From Acidobacteriota bacterium (GTDB lineage: Bacteria; Acidobacteriota; JAAYUB01): a stretch of DNA of 35,210 nucleotides. The stretch spans positions 1-35,210 of the forward strand of contig JAGOHA010000023.1 in the NCBI GenBank assembly GCA_017996395.1. The letters are read 5' to 3'. Below, one piece after another: positions 15,107-24,946 of the stretch. Below the pieces are notes generated by a model that was given only the letters and a program-made list of their open reading frames with translations, had not been told where the DNA came from and made no database searches. Each line of letters begins with the position of its first letter. Position 1 is the first letter of the stretch. Made by a program: the position numbers and the translations under genes.

Positions 15107-16176
15107 GATGGACACTCCTTCGGGCGGGACGTCACGTCCTCCCGGTGTCTGGCGCCGCCCGGCCCACGCCCGACGCATCGACCCAGGGACGCCACCAGCG
15201 CCTGGACGGCGCGGGCGGCTTCGATCCGGTCGGCGGTCGGCGGCGTCTTGCCGGGATAGATGGCATACAGTTCACGATAGCCGGGTGGCGTGAGATCGGG
15301 CATGATCACGTTGGCGCCCCGCTGCAGGCCGAGCGCATAGCCGCGGTCACGGTCGACGGTCGCCAGGGCGGTGGTCGCGGGGATGTTCGCGTCCGGGCAG
15401 ACCAGCCGGGCCAGCGCCATGGCCTTGGTGGCCATGACCGCGGAGTTGGGCACCTGGTCGGCGGCGGTGTCCGTGACCGTCTGGCCGGCCTGGCCGAGGG
15501 GCGTTTCGGGGTGGGGCAGGTACGGCCCGAGCCCGATCATGTCGAGCCGCAGCTCGCCGAGCTGCTCGATGTCCCGGGCGAGATCCCGGTACGTCTGCCC
15601 GGGAATCCCCACCATGACGCCGCTGCCGACTTCGTAGCCGAGACGGCGCAGGCTCTCCAGCACGGCCAGCCGGTCGCGGGTCTCGCCGGGCCGGGCGGGA
15701 TGAATCCGGCGGTACAGCTCCGGGTTGGACGTTTCGAACCGCAGTAGGTAGCGGTCGGCGCCCGCCTCGCGCCAGGCCGCCAGCTCGTCGTCGCTGCGCT
15801 CCCCCAGACTCAGGGTGACGGCCAGCGCCGTCTCCGCCTTGATGCGGCGGACGAGGCCGGCGACGCCGTCGCGGGTCAGGCCGGGGTCCTCGCCCGCCTG
15901 GAGCACCACCGTGCCCAGGCCGAGCGATGCCGCCAGCCGCACGCAGTCCATGATTTCGGTTTCGGTCAGCCGGTAGCGGACCAGCTCGTTCCGGCCGGCC
16001 CGGATCCCGCAGTAGGCGCACTGCCGGCGGCAGTGGTTCGAGATCTCCACCAATCCGCGCAGGTGCACGGCGTCACCCACGTGCTGCCGGCGGACGTCGT
16101 CGGCCATCGCCCAGAGCCGCTCCAGGCGCCCGGCGTCTTCCTCGCGCAGCCAGGTTTCGATCTCCGCCAGGGTCAT
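15094..16176 (-). CDS. hydE: [FeFe] hydrogenase maturase HydE (radical SAM)
   Basis: 360 residues. Radical SAM protein acting on the HydG-derived iron-cysteine species on the way to the azadithiolate-bridged 2Fe unit. The triad is C49-x3-C53-x2-C56 (CRRQCAYC), with the family's VVLQAGED and VMVGIPGQT segments. The second, non-essential 4Fe-4S site found in some HydE proteins near the C-terminus (C-x7-C-x2-C after YPGK) is absent here: the YPGKTPPTADR stretch has no Cys. The start overlaps the upstream receiver/kinase stop by 4 nt (ATGA), and the end overlaps hydG. Confidence 0.96.
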   Translation of the reverse strand: MTLAEIETWLREEDAGRLERLWAMADDVRRQHVGDAVHLRGLVEISNHCRRQCAYCGIRAGRNELVRYRLTETEIMDCVRLAASLGLGTVVLQAGEDPGLTRDGVAGLVRRIKAETALAVTLSLGERSDDELAAWREAGADRYLLRFETSNPELYRRIHPARPGETRDRLAVLESLRRLGYEVGSGVMVGIPGQTYRDLARDIEQLGELRLDMIGLGPYLPHPETPLGQAGQTVTDTAADQVPNSAVMATKAMALARLVCPDANIPATTALATVDRDRGYALGLQRGANVIMPDLTPPGYRELYAIYPGKTPPTADRIEAARAVQALVASLGRCVGRGPGGARHREDVTSRPKECPSWSK

Positions 16177-17339
16177 ACGGCAGGCTCCGTCGCGCTCTGT
16201 GCGTCACCGCCATGGGCGGGATCCAGCCACACGCTGAACATGCTGCCCTCGCCGGGCGTGCTGTCCACCGCCACTTCGCCGCCGTAGAGATGGGCCAGCC
16301 GCCGGACGATGGACAGCCCGAGCCCGCTGCCCAGGATCTTGCGGGTCTGTTCGTTCTTGATCCGGACGAACTCGCCGAACAGACGGCCCACTTCCTCCGG
16401 GGTCATGCCGATCCCGGTATCGGCCACCCGGATCCAGACCCGGCCCGCCTCGCGGGCGATCGTCAGGGTGACGCGGCCGTCGTCGCGGTTGTACTTCACG
16501 GCGTTGGACAGCAGATTGTTGAGGATGATCTCGATCTCGCCGCGGTCGGCAGTCATGACGACGGGGCCAACCGGCTCGAACACCAGCTCGATCCGGCGCG
16601 CCGCGGCGGACGGCTGCACCGTTTCCAGGCAGAGGCGGGCGATCGCCACCAGGTCCTGTTCGGCCAGCTCGCGCTTCTTCTGTCCCGATTCGATCCGGGT
16701 CAGGTCCAGCAGATCGAAGATCAGCTTGCGCATGCCCTCGAGGCGCAGCAGCGACCGGTCGATGACCTGGGCGAACTGCTGCGGCTCCATGCCGGCCGGC
16801 AGGTCCTTGAGGAGGCACAGGTAGCCTTCGATGGCCGCGATGGGCGCCTTGAGCTCGTGGGCCAGGACGGACAGGAACTGGAACCGGATCTGCCGCTTCT
16901 CACGGGCCAGCTCGTCGGCGCGGCGCTGGAGCAGATAGTGGTGCGCCGCTTTCCGCACCGTCATCCGCAGCTCCTCCGGCGTGAAGGGCTTGGCCAGAAA
17001 ATCGAACGCGCCCAGCTTGGTGGCCCGGATCGCCGTCTCCAGCGAGGCGTAGGCCGTGATCATGACGGTGAGCAGCTCGATCTTCCGCTCCACGATCCGG
17101 TCCAGCACATCCAGGCCGGACATGCCGGGCAACTTGTGATCGAGCAGCAGCAGCTGCGGCCGGAAAGACTGGATGACCTCGAGGCCCTCCTCGCCGCTGG
17201 CGGCCTGCCGGAGCTCGAATCCCAGCTTCGCCTCCAGGTCGGGAAAGTCGACCTGGAACTGGCGGAGCGTGCGCTCAGCCGCCAGGCGCATCCCCGGCTC
17301 GTCATCGACGATGAGAACCCGCATCGTTTCAGCCATCAT
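16173..17339 (-). CDS. Receiver domain-histidine kinase hybrid in the hydrogenase operon
   Basis: 388 residues starting at the ATG at 17339, which overlaps the preceding stop (ATGATG arrangement). Residues 6-130 are a CheY-like receiver with acidic DDE at 12-14, phospho-acceptor D67 (LLLLDHKLPGMSG) and K118 (FLAKPFTP). After a short coiled linker comes a HisKA domain with the phospho-His at 161 (LSVLAHELKAPIAA), then a HATPase_c domain with NLLSNAVKYN, VADTGIGM and GSGLGLSIVRRL. The order receiver-then-kinase, with no membrane segment, marks it as a cytosolic phosphorelay intermediate, possibly taking phosphate from the hydrogenase-like sensor kinase two genes upstream. It has no DNA-binding output. 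Confidence 0.9.
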   Translation of the reverse strand: MMAETMRVLIVDDEPGMRLAAERTLRQFQVDFPDLEAKLGFELRQAASGEEGLEVIQSFRPQLLLLDHKLPGMSGLDVLDRIVERKIELLTVMITAYASLETAIRATKLGAFDFLAKPFTPEELRMTVRKAAHHYLLQRRADELAREKRQIRFQFLSVLAHELKAPIAAIEGYLCLLKDLPAGMEPQQFAQVIDRSLLRLEGMRKLIFDLLDLTRIESGQKKRELAEQDLVAIARLCLETVQPSAAARRIELVFEPVGPVVMTADRGEIEIILNNLLSNAVKYNRDDGRVTLTIAREAGRVWIRVADTGIGMTPEEVGRLFGEFVRIKNEQTRKILGSGLGLSIVRRLAHLYGGEVAVDSTPGEGSMFSVWLDPAHGGDAQSATEPAV

Positions 17340-17734
17340 GCCTCCGGCAGCAGGCGGCGGATTTCCCGGATGATCTGTTCGAATCGCACCGGTTTGGCCA
17401 GGATGGCGTCGGCCTTGACCCAGGAGCGTTCGTCGGCCGAGATGGTGTCGAACCGCAGCCCGGTGGCGCTGGTGACGGCCGTGGTCAGGATCACCGGGAT
17501 GGTGGGATCCTGCTGCTTGATCCGGTGGCACAGCACGAACCCGCCGTCCATGTGCTCCATCATCAGGTCCGAGATCACCAGGTCCGGCCGGCCCTCCCGG
17601 AGGGCCTGCTCGGCCTCCTGTTCGCCGAACGCGGTGCGGACGGCGAAGCCGGCCGCCTTCAGGGAAATCTGGAGCTGCTGGACGAAGTCGATGTCGTCGT
17701 CAATGACCAGGATCGTGTGTTTCGGTTGTTGCAT
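17336..17734 (-). CDS. Single-domain response regulator
   Basis: 132 residues, essentially one receiver domain: DDD at 12-14, phospho-acceptor D56 (LVISDLMMEHMDGG), the conserved Thr region (VILTTAV) and K114 (ILAKPVRFE). There is no output domain, so it probably shuttles phosphate between the two kinases or binds a partner protein. It lies 39 nt after the sensor-hydrogenase kinase and overlaps the following receiver/kinase gene by 4 nt. Confidence 0.9.
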   Translation of the reverse strand: MQQPKHTILVIDDDIDFVQQLQISLKAAGFAVRTAFGEQEAEQALREGRPDLVISDLMMEHMDGGFVLCHRIKQQDPTIPVILTTAVTSATGLRFDTISADERSWVKADAILAKPVRFEQIIREIRRLLPEA

Positions 17735-17773
17735 GGTGCGTGTCTCCTTGTTCTCGGCCGGATGGCGGACCGG

Positions 17774-19780
<2,007 letters not shown>

Positions 19781-19794
19781 GGGTCTTCCGGATG

Positions 19795-21516
19795 CTATTG
19801 CATGACGTCGCGGTGGTGGTAGTGGGTGTGCAGCAGCTCGTGGCTCCGCTCACCCAGCGGCTCGCCCAGGAATTCCTCGTAGAGCCGGGCGACCTCCTCG
19901 TTGCGGTGGGAGGTCTGCACGGGCGCCTGCCGGTCGATCTCATAGAGGGCCGCCATGCGGGCGCGCAGGCGGTCGGGATCGGTCTGGTAGGGCTGGCCGC
20001 CGCCGGCGATGCAGCCGCCCGGGCAGGACATGATCTCGACGAAATGCAGCTGCCGCTCGCCGGAGCGGATGTCGTCCAGGATTTGCCGGGCGTTGGCCAG
20101 GCCGCTCGCCACGGCCACGTTCACATCGAGGTCGCCGATCCGGACGGTGGCCGTCTTGATGCCGGTGAGGCCGCGGAGGGCGGTGACCTTGGGCGGGTCA
20201 AGCTCGCGCCCGGTCAGCAGGAAGTGGGCCGTGCGGAGCGCGGCCTCCATCACGCCGCCGGTGGCCCCGAAGAGCTTGCCGGCGCTGGAGCGCTCACCGA
20301 ACGGATGGTCGGCTTCCTCCGGTTCCAGCGAGTTGAAGTCGATGCCTTGCATCCGGATCATGGCGGCGAGTTCCCGGGTGGTGATCACCGCGTCGATGTC
20401 GGGGCGGCCGTCGGGGGCCATCTCGGGGCGGGACGCCTCGAACTTCTTGGCCAGGCAGGGCATCACCGAGACGCTGTAGATCCGCGCCGGATCGATGCCG
20501 GTGCGCGAGGCGTAGAAGCTCTTGATGACCGCGCCGAGCATCTGCTGGGGGCTCTTGCAGGTGGAGACATGGTCGATGAAGTCCGGGTAGAACTCCTCGA
20601 TGAACTTCACCCAGGCCGGCGAGCAGCTCGTGAACATGGGCAGCGGCCCGCCGGTCCGGATCCGGTGGGCCAGCTCGGACGCCTCCTCCATGATGGTCAG
20701 GTCGGCCGAAAAGCTGGTGTCGAAGACCCGCTTGAACCCGAGCCGGCGCAGGGCGGCGTTCAGGATCCCGGCGACGTCCTGGCCCGGTTTCAGCCCGAAC
20801 TCCTCGGCCAGGGTGACCGACACGGCCGGGGCGTGCTGGATCACCGCGATCCGTTCGGGATCGGCCAGGGCAGCGCGGATCTCCTCGGCCTGGCTCCGCT
20901 CCACCAGCGCGCCGGTGGGGCAGATCATGACGCACTGGCCGCAGTTGACGCAGCTCGACACGTTGAGCCCCTCGTTGAAGGCCGTCCCCACCACGGTCTT
21001 GCTGCCGCGGTTGATGAAGTTGATGGCTGAGACGCCCTGGATCTCCTCGCAGACGCGGACGCATTTGCCGCAGAGGATGCACTTGGCCGGATCCCGGATG
21101 ATCGACGGGCTGGACAGGTCGACCTTGTGGTCCACCGGGGTGCCCCCGAAGCGGCGCTGCTGGACGCCCAGCTCCGCCGCCAGGGCCCGCAGCCGGCACG
21201 AATCGTTCCGATGGCAGTACAGGCAGTCATCGGGATGGTTGGCCAGCAGGAGCTCCACGATGGTCTTCCGGGCGCGCAGGGCGCGCGGGGAATGGGTCTG
21301 GATTTTCATCCCGTCGCTCACCGGGTAGGAGCAGGACGGGATCAGGCCGCGCTGCCCCTCGATCTCGACCACGCAGAGCCGGCAGGCGCCGTCGGGCAGG
21401 AGCGATTCCATGTGGCAGAGCGTGGGCACGGAGATGCCGGCCCGCTTGAGGGCGGACAGGATGGTCTCGCCTTCCTGCGCCTGGATTGTCCGATTGTTGG
21501 CGTGCAATGTGATCAT
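19795..21516 (-). CDS. hydA: NAD(H)-linked [FeFe] hydrogenase catalytic subunit HydA (HndD-type)
   Basis: 573 residues; ATG with a GAGGAG site upstream. Interconverts 2H+ and H2 at the H-cluster. Domains in order: 2Fe-2S ferredoxin (C34, C45, C48, C62); His-Cys3 4Fe-4S (H94, C98, C101, C107); two 4Fe-4S (C146/149/152/156 and C189/192/195/199); then the H-domain with TSCSPAW (296-302), VMPCLAKK (Cys354) and MSCPGGCIAGGG (Cys498, Cys502). L1 reads TSCSP instead of the textbook TSCCP; see findings. The modular layout matches catalytic subunits of tri- or tetrameric NAD-dependent and electron-bifurcating hydrogenases. It lies 13 nt downstream of hydB. Confidence 0.96.
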   Translation of the reverse strand: MITLHANNRTIQAQEGETILSALKRAGISVPTLCHMESLLPDGACRLCVVEIEGQRGLIPSCSYPVSDGMKIQTHSPRALRARKTIVELLLANHPDDCLYCHRNDSCRLRALAAELGVQQRRFGGTPVDHKVDLSSPSIIRDPAKCILCGKCVRVCEEIQGVSAINFINRGSKTVVGTAFNEGLNVSSCVNCGQCVMICPTGALVERSQAEEIRAALADPERIAVIQHAPAVSVTLAEEFGLKPGQDVAGILNAALRRLGFKRVFDTSFSADLTIMEEASELAHRIRTGGPLPMFTSCSPAWVKFIEEFYPDFIDHVSTCKSPQQMLGAVIKSFYASRTGIDPARIYSVSVMPCLAKKFEASRPEMAPDGRPDIDAVITTRELAAMIRMQGIDFNSLEPEEADHPFGERSSAGKLFGATGGVMEAALRTAHFLLTGRELDPPKVTALRGLTGIKTATVRIGDLDVNVAVASGLANARQILDDIRSGERQLHFVEIMSCPGGCIAGGGQPYQTDPDRLRARMAALYEIDRQAPVQTSHRNEEVARLYEEFLGEPLGERSHELLHTHYHHRDVMQ

Positions 21517-21529
21517 GGCGTGTTACTCC

Positions 21530-23485
21530 TCAGACCACCGCGACGGCTTGGAACCGGCAGACTTCCACGCAGGTGCCGCAGCCGATGCATTTGTCGTTGA
21601 TGACGTAGTGGGGACTCTTGGCGCCGCCCATGATGGCCCCGGCGGGGCATTTTTTCGCGCACAGGGTGCAGCCCTTGCAGCGCTCGGCGTCGATCCGGTA
21701 TTCCAGCAGACCGGGGCAGACCTTCGACGGGCAGCTCCGGTCGAAGATGTGGCTCTCGTATTCGTGGCGGAACCAGCGCAGGGTGCTGATCACCGGGTTG
21801 GGCGCGGTCTGGCCCAGGCCGCACAGGCTGGTGTCGCGGATCACCTCGGCCAGCTCGGCCAGGTGCATCACGCCCTTGAAACGCTCGAGGGTCTGATTGC
21901 CGGTTTCCTGGCCGCGGCCGCGGGTGATGGCCTCCAGGATCTCCAGCATCCGCTTGGTGCCCTCCCGGCATGGGATGCACTTGCCGCAGCTTTCCCGCTG
22001 GATGAAATCCATGAAAAACTTGGCCACGTCCACCATGCAGGTGTCCTCGTCCATGACCACGAGGCCGCCCGAGCCCATCATGGCGCCCACGGTTTTGAGT
22101 GATTCGTAATCCACCTGGATATCGAGGTGCTGTTCCGGAATGCAGCCGCCGGACGGGCCGCCGATCTGGACCGCCTTGTACTTCTTGCCGCCGGGGGTGC
22201 CGCCGCCCAGGTCGAAGATGATCCGGCGCATCGACGTGCCCATGGCGACCTCGATGAGCCCGGTGTTGGTCACCTTGCCGGACAAGGCGAAGACCTTGGT
22301 GCCTTTGCTGCTGTCGGTGCCCACCGCGTTGAACCAGGCGGCGCCGTTGGCGACGAGCGGCGGGATGTTGGCCAGGGTTTCCACGTTGTTGATGACGGTG
22401 GGCTTGCCGAACAGGCCGCTCTGGGCCGGATACGGCGGCCGGGGGCGAGGCATGCCGCGCTTCCCCTCGATGCTGTGGATGAGCGCGGTCTCCTCGCCGC
22501 AGACGAAGGCGCCGGCGCCCTGCTTGATGACCACGGTCAGGTTGAAGCCGCTGTCGAGGATGTTGCGGCCGAGCAGGCCCCATTCCTCGGCCTGCTGGAT
22601 GGCCCGCTTCAGGCGTTCGATGGCCAGCGGGTACTCGGCGCGGATGTAAACGTACGCCTTGGAGGCGCCGATGGCGTAGGCCGCCAGCGCCATGCCTTCC
22701 AGCAGCCGATGCGGGTCGCCTTCGATGACGGCCCGGTCCATGAATGCGCCCGGATCGCCTTCGTCGGCGTTGCAGATGAGGTATTTCTGGCTCCCCTCGT
22801 TCTGCCGGGCCAGCCGCCATTTGCGGCCGGTGGGGAAGCCGCCGCCGCCGCGGCCGCGCAGCCCGCTGAGCTCCACCTCGGTGATCACCTCGACCGGCGT
22901 CTTGCTGTTCAGGGCCTGGACGAGAGCGGTGTAGCCGCCCCGGGCGATGTATTCCTCGATCCGGGTGGGATCGATGCGGCCGCAGTTGGCCAGCACCCAC
23001 CGGGTCTGGGGCGCGAAAAAGGGATGCTCGTCGATGAACGGCACGCCGGCGTACGGCCGGTGTTCCGGGTGGCGGAACTGGCCCAGCCACCCGTTCTCGG
23101 GGATCTGGTCGTTGCGGATGGCATCGAGGATGGCGGGCACGCAGTCGGCGGTGACATGGGTGAACGAGATCCGGGTGCGGCCGGGCATCTGGACGTCGAG
23201 CAGCGGCTCGACCGAGCACATGCCGATGCAGCCCACCTCGACGAGATCGGCGGTGAACTGGTGTTCCCGGCAGTAGTCCCGGACCGCCTGTGCCGTCTTT
23301 TTGGCTCCGGCGCCCAGCCCGCAGGTGCCGGCGCCCACATAGACCACCGGCTGCGCGACGAGGTCGCGGCGCAGCCGGGGCAGCGAGTCGCTGAGCCGAT
23401 CCGCCAGCCAGGGCGCGATTGCGCCGCCGGCGGCCGGAGTCTGGACGGTGGGGTGAGAAACCGGGGTGGAGTTAGTTGCCTTCAT
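21530..23485 (-). CDS. hydB: Hydrogenase NADH/FMN subunit HydB (NuoF-like, HndC-type)
   Basis: 651 residues. Carries electrons between NAD(H) and the Fe-S chain of HydA. The N-terminal ~120 residues form a thioredoxin-like 2Fe-2S domain (GAGTCGLGAG, VGCIGMC). The NuoF core follows with the FMN/NAD-binding GLRGRGGGGFPTGRKW and CNADEGDPGAFMDR, an SLBB-like part, and the N-terminal-cluster-type 4Fe-4S motif ESCGKCIPCREG. The C-terminus adds two 4Fe-4S ferredoxin sites (CKGCTLCAKKC and CIGCGTCVEVC), a feature of hydrogenase rather than complex I NuoF proteins and part of the machinery discussed for flavin-based bifurcation. The start overlaps the end of hydC by 14 nt. Confidence 0.95.
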   Translation of the reverse strand: MKATNSTPVSHPTVQTPAAGGAIAPWLADRLSDSLPRLRRDLVAQPVVYVGAGTCGLGAGAKKTAQAVRDYCREHQFTADLVEVGCIGMCSVEPLLDVQMPGRTRISFTHVTADCVPAILDAIRNDQIPENGWLGQFRHPEHRPYAGVPFIDEHPFFAPQTRWVLANCGRIDPTRIEEYIARGGYTALVQALNSKTPVEVITEVELSGLRGRGGGGFPTGRKWRLARQNEGSQKYLICNADEGDPGAFMDRAVIEGDPHRLLEGMALAAYAIGASKAYVYIRAEYPLAIERLKRAIQQAEEWGLLGRNILDSGFNLTVVIKQGAGAFVCGEETALIHSIEGKRGMPRPRPPYPAQSGLFGKPTVINNVETLANIPPLVANGAAWFNAVGTDSSKGTKVFALSGKVTNTGLIEVAMGTSMRRIIFDLGGGTPGGKKYKAVQIGGPSGGCIPEQHLDIQVDYESLKTVGAMMGSGGLVVMDEDTCMVDVAKFFMDFIQRESCGKCIPCREGTKRMLEILEAITRGRGQETGNQTLERFKGVMHLAELAEVIRDTSLCGLGQTAPNPVISTLRWFRHEYESHIFDRSCPSKVCPGLLEYRIDAERCKGCTLCAKKCPAGAIMGGAKSPHYVINDKCIGCGTCVEVCRFQAVAVV

Positions 23486-23948
23486 GGGAGGTTGCCTTCT
23501 GCTTGAAATTGTCCAGCAGCGCCGAGACTTTTTCCGGAGTCATGCTGGAATAGAATTCGCCGTTGATGCTGATGACCGGCGCCAGTCCGCAGGCGCCGAT
23601 GCAGGCCACCACTTCCAGGCTGAAGAAGCCGTCGCGGGTGGTCTGGCCGGGCTGGATCTTGAGCTGCTTGCAGATGATCTCCTGCAGCTTGGCGGAGCCC
23701 TTGACGTGGCAGGCCGTGCCGCGGCACAGCATGATGTGATACCGCCCCTTGGCTTGGAAGCGGAACTGGTTGTAGAAAGTGGCCACGCCGTAGATTTTGC
23801 TGGCCGGCATCTTCAGGTGGCGGGAGATCCGGACCACGGCCTCGCGCGAGAGGAAGCCCTGGGATTCCTGGACGGCCTGCAGAATCGGGATCAGACTGTC
23901 CCGCTTGGCGTCGGGGAAGCTGCGCAGGATCGAGTCGACGTCGTTCAT
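23472..23948 (-). CDS. hydC: Hydrogenase 2Fe-2S subunit HydC (NuoE-like, HndA-type)
   Basis: 158 residues from the ATG at 23948, with AGGAAG upstream. NuoE-like thioredoxin fold; the 2Fe-2S ligands are C75, C80, C116 and C120 (CRGTAC, then CIGAC), the C-x4-C...C-x3-C pattern of the family. The N-terminal helical part contains GVATFYNQF, also typical. Works with HydB in NADH electron transfer. The start overlaps the rex stop by 4 nt (ATGA), tying its translation to that of the regulator. Confidence 0.95.
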   Translation of the reverse strand: MNDVDSILRSFPDAKRDSLIPILQAVQESQGFLSREAVVRISRHLKMPASKIYGVATFYNQFRFQAKGRYHIMLCRGTACHVKGSAKLQEIICKQLKIQPGQTTRDGFFSLEVVACIGACGLAPVISINGEFYSSMTPEKVSALLDNFKQKATSHEGN

Positions 23949-24583
23949 GTTAGCACTTCCTTTTTCGATTTCAGTTGCATGGCGAAATAGGCGGTCCGTT
24001 CGAGGGATGCGGTCATATCGAGATTTTCCAGGTATACGCCGTGCGGCACCCGCACCCGGGTGGGCGCGCAGTCGAGGATCCCGGTGACGCCGCCCCGCAC
24101 CAGCAGGTTGGCGACTTCCTGGGCCGCCTCGGCGGGCACGGCGATGATGCCGATGGAGACGTGGAGCTCGCGCACCCGCTCCACCAGCTCGGAAACCGGG
24201 TAGACCCGGCAGCCGTTGATGATCCGGTTGGTCTTGGCGGGATCGGAGTCGAACGCGGCTTCGATGGACAGGGTCGGGATGCGGCCCGGGAAGTAGTCCA
24301 GCAAGGCCCGGCCCAGGTTGCCTACGCCCACCAGGGCGACGCGCTGAACTTCCTCGGGCGCCAGCACCCGGCGGAGGCATTCGGCCAGCGCGTCGATCCG
24401 GTAGCCTTTGGCGGGTGTGCCGGAGATGTCGATGTCCATGAGATCCCGGCGCACCTGGGCCGCCGTCACATGCGCCATGGAAGCCAGCTGGTGGGAGAAT
24501 ATGAACACGAGCCCTTGAGCCTCCATTGTTTTTAGAAGGCGTCGGTAGTGGCTCAACCGGCTGATCTGTTTTTCTGATAACAT
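23945..24583 (-). CDS. rex: Redox-sensing transcriptional repressor Rex
   Basis: 212 residues, usual length. The N-terminal winged helix (SRLSHYRRLL, ASMAHVTAAQVRRDL) binds DNA; the C-terminal Rossmann domain (VALVGVGNLGRAL, GxGxxG at 86-91) senses the NADH/NAD+ ratio; a C-terminal helix for domain swapping follows. Rex leaves DNA when NADH is high. It is the first gene of the hydrogenase operon, and two Rex-type operators lie 25-59 nt upstream of its start codon, so it should repress both itself and the hydrogenase until reductant needs disposal. Confidence 0.96.
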   Translation of the reverse strand: MLSEKQISRLSHYRRLLKTMEAQGLVFIFSHQLASMAHVTAAQVRRDLMDIDISGTPAKGYRIDALAECLRRVLAPEEVQRVALVGVGNLGRALLDYFPGRIPTLSIEAAFDSDPAKTNRIINGCRVYPVSELVERVRELHVSIGIIAVPAEAAQEVANLLVRGGVTGILDCAPTRVRVPHGVYLENLDMTASLERTAYFAMQLKSKKEVLT

Positions 24584-24607
24584 AATTATTAGTGTCTCTG
24601 GATTTCT

Positions 24608-24625
24608 TTGTGAATGTTTTCACTT
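24608..24625. promoter_or_regulatory. Rex operator 1
   Basis: TTGTGAATGTTTTCACTT, close to the Rex consensus TTGTGAAnnnnTTCACAA (mismatch only in the last two bases of the right arm). It lies in the leader just downstream of the promoter start region, a good position for blocking transcription of rex and the hydrogenase genes. Confidence 0.85.
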
Positions 24626-24642
24626 TGTGAATATATTCACGA
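24625..24642. promoter_or_regulatory. Rex operator 2
   Basis: TTGTGAATATATTCACGA, again near the Rex consensus (the outer two right-arm bases differ). It touches operator 1, with centres 17 bp apart, and covers the predicted start of the promoter whose -10 is at 24647-24652. Two adjacent sites suggest cooperative or side-by-side binding of Rex dimers. A further TGTGAA half-site occurs near 24771. Confidence 0.85.
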
Positions 24643-24646
24643 TGAG

Positions 24647-24675
24647 AATATGCCACTGGGCGACGCCAGTGTCAA
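24647..24675 (-). promoter_or_regulatory. Promoter of the rex-hydrogenase operon
   Basis: On the minus strand TTGACA (24670-24675), a 17-bp spacer and CATATT (24647-24652; a TATTCT with a 19-bp spacer overlaps it). Upstream of the -35 lie A-tracts (T-runs at 24680-24703 on the plus strand) that could act as an UP element. The expected start falls near 24640, inside Rex operator 2. The spacer holds a CACTGG/CCAGTG inverted repeat (24654-24671) of unknown meaning. Confidence 0.7.
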
Positions 24676-24946
24676 GCGGTTTTTACTATTTTTTTATTTT
24701 TTTACTAATAATGGATAAAAAGATCGCTTTTAACGCGCCGATTGCAGAGATTGTCACCCGCCGTTTATAATGTGAATATCATATCGAATCAACATTTTAG
24801 AGTCGTATCAAAATTGAAAACGCCATCTGTCCTGGACAGACGGGCTGCGTCGACGCGGTCGAGGTGGACCATCGACATGTTGTAAATATATTTTGGTTCA
24901 GGGTGTGTGTGCCGCCCGCCGATGGCCGGCGCGTCGCCGCCGGGAT
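24676..24946. other. AT-rich intergenic segment upstream of the hydrogenase operon
   Basis: No gene seen. It is much richer in A/T than the flanking genes, with T-tracts at 24680-24703, a lone TGTGAA half-site near 24771, and the palindrome at 24826-24840. The reading frames crossing it do not resemble proteins and continue in the wrong frame into the membrane-protein gene. Confidence 0.5.
24826..24840 (-). terminator. Possible weak terminator or palindrome after the membrane-protein gene
   Basis: TCTGTCC-T-GGACAGA is a perfect 7-bp inverted repeat with a single central base. Downstream on the minus strand come two short T4 runs (TTTTCAATTTT). It lies about 107 nt past the stop at 24947. The tiny loop and broken T-run make it a poor intrinsic terminator; it may instead bind a protein. 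Confidence 0.3.

Noticed and set aside
12398..16176. Idea that HydE and HydG serve the peptide cluster
   Set aside because: Both have all hallmarks of hydrogenase maturases and sit in a complete hydrogenase operon, convergent with the peptide cluster.
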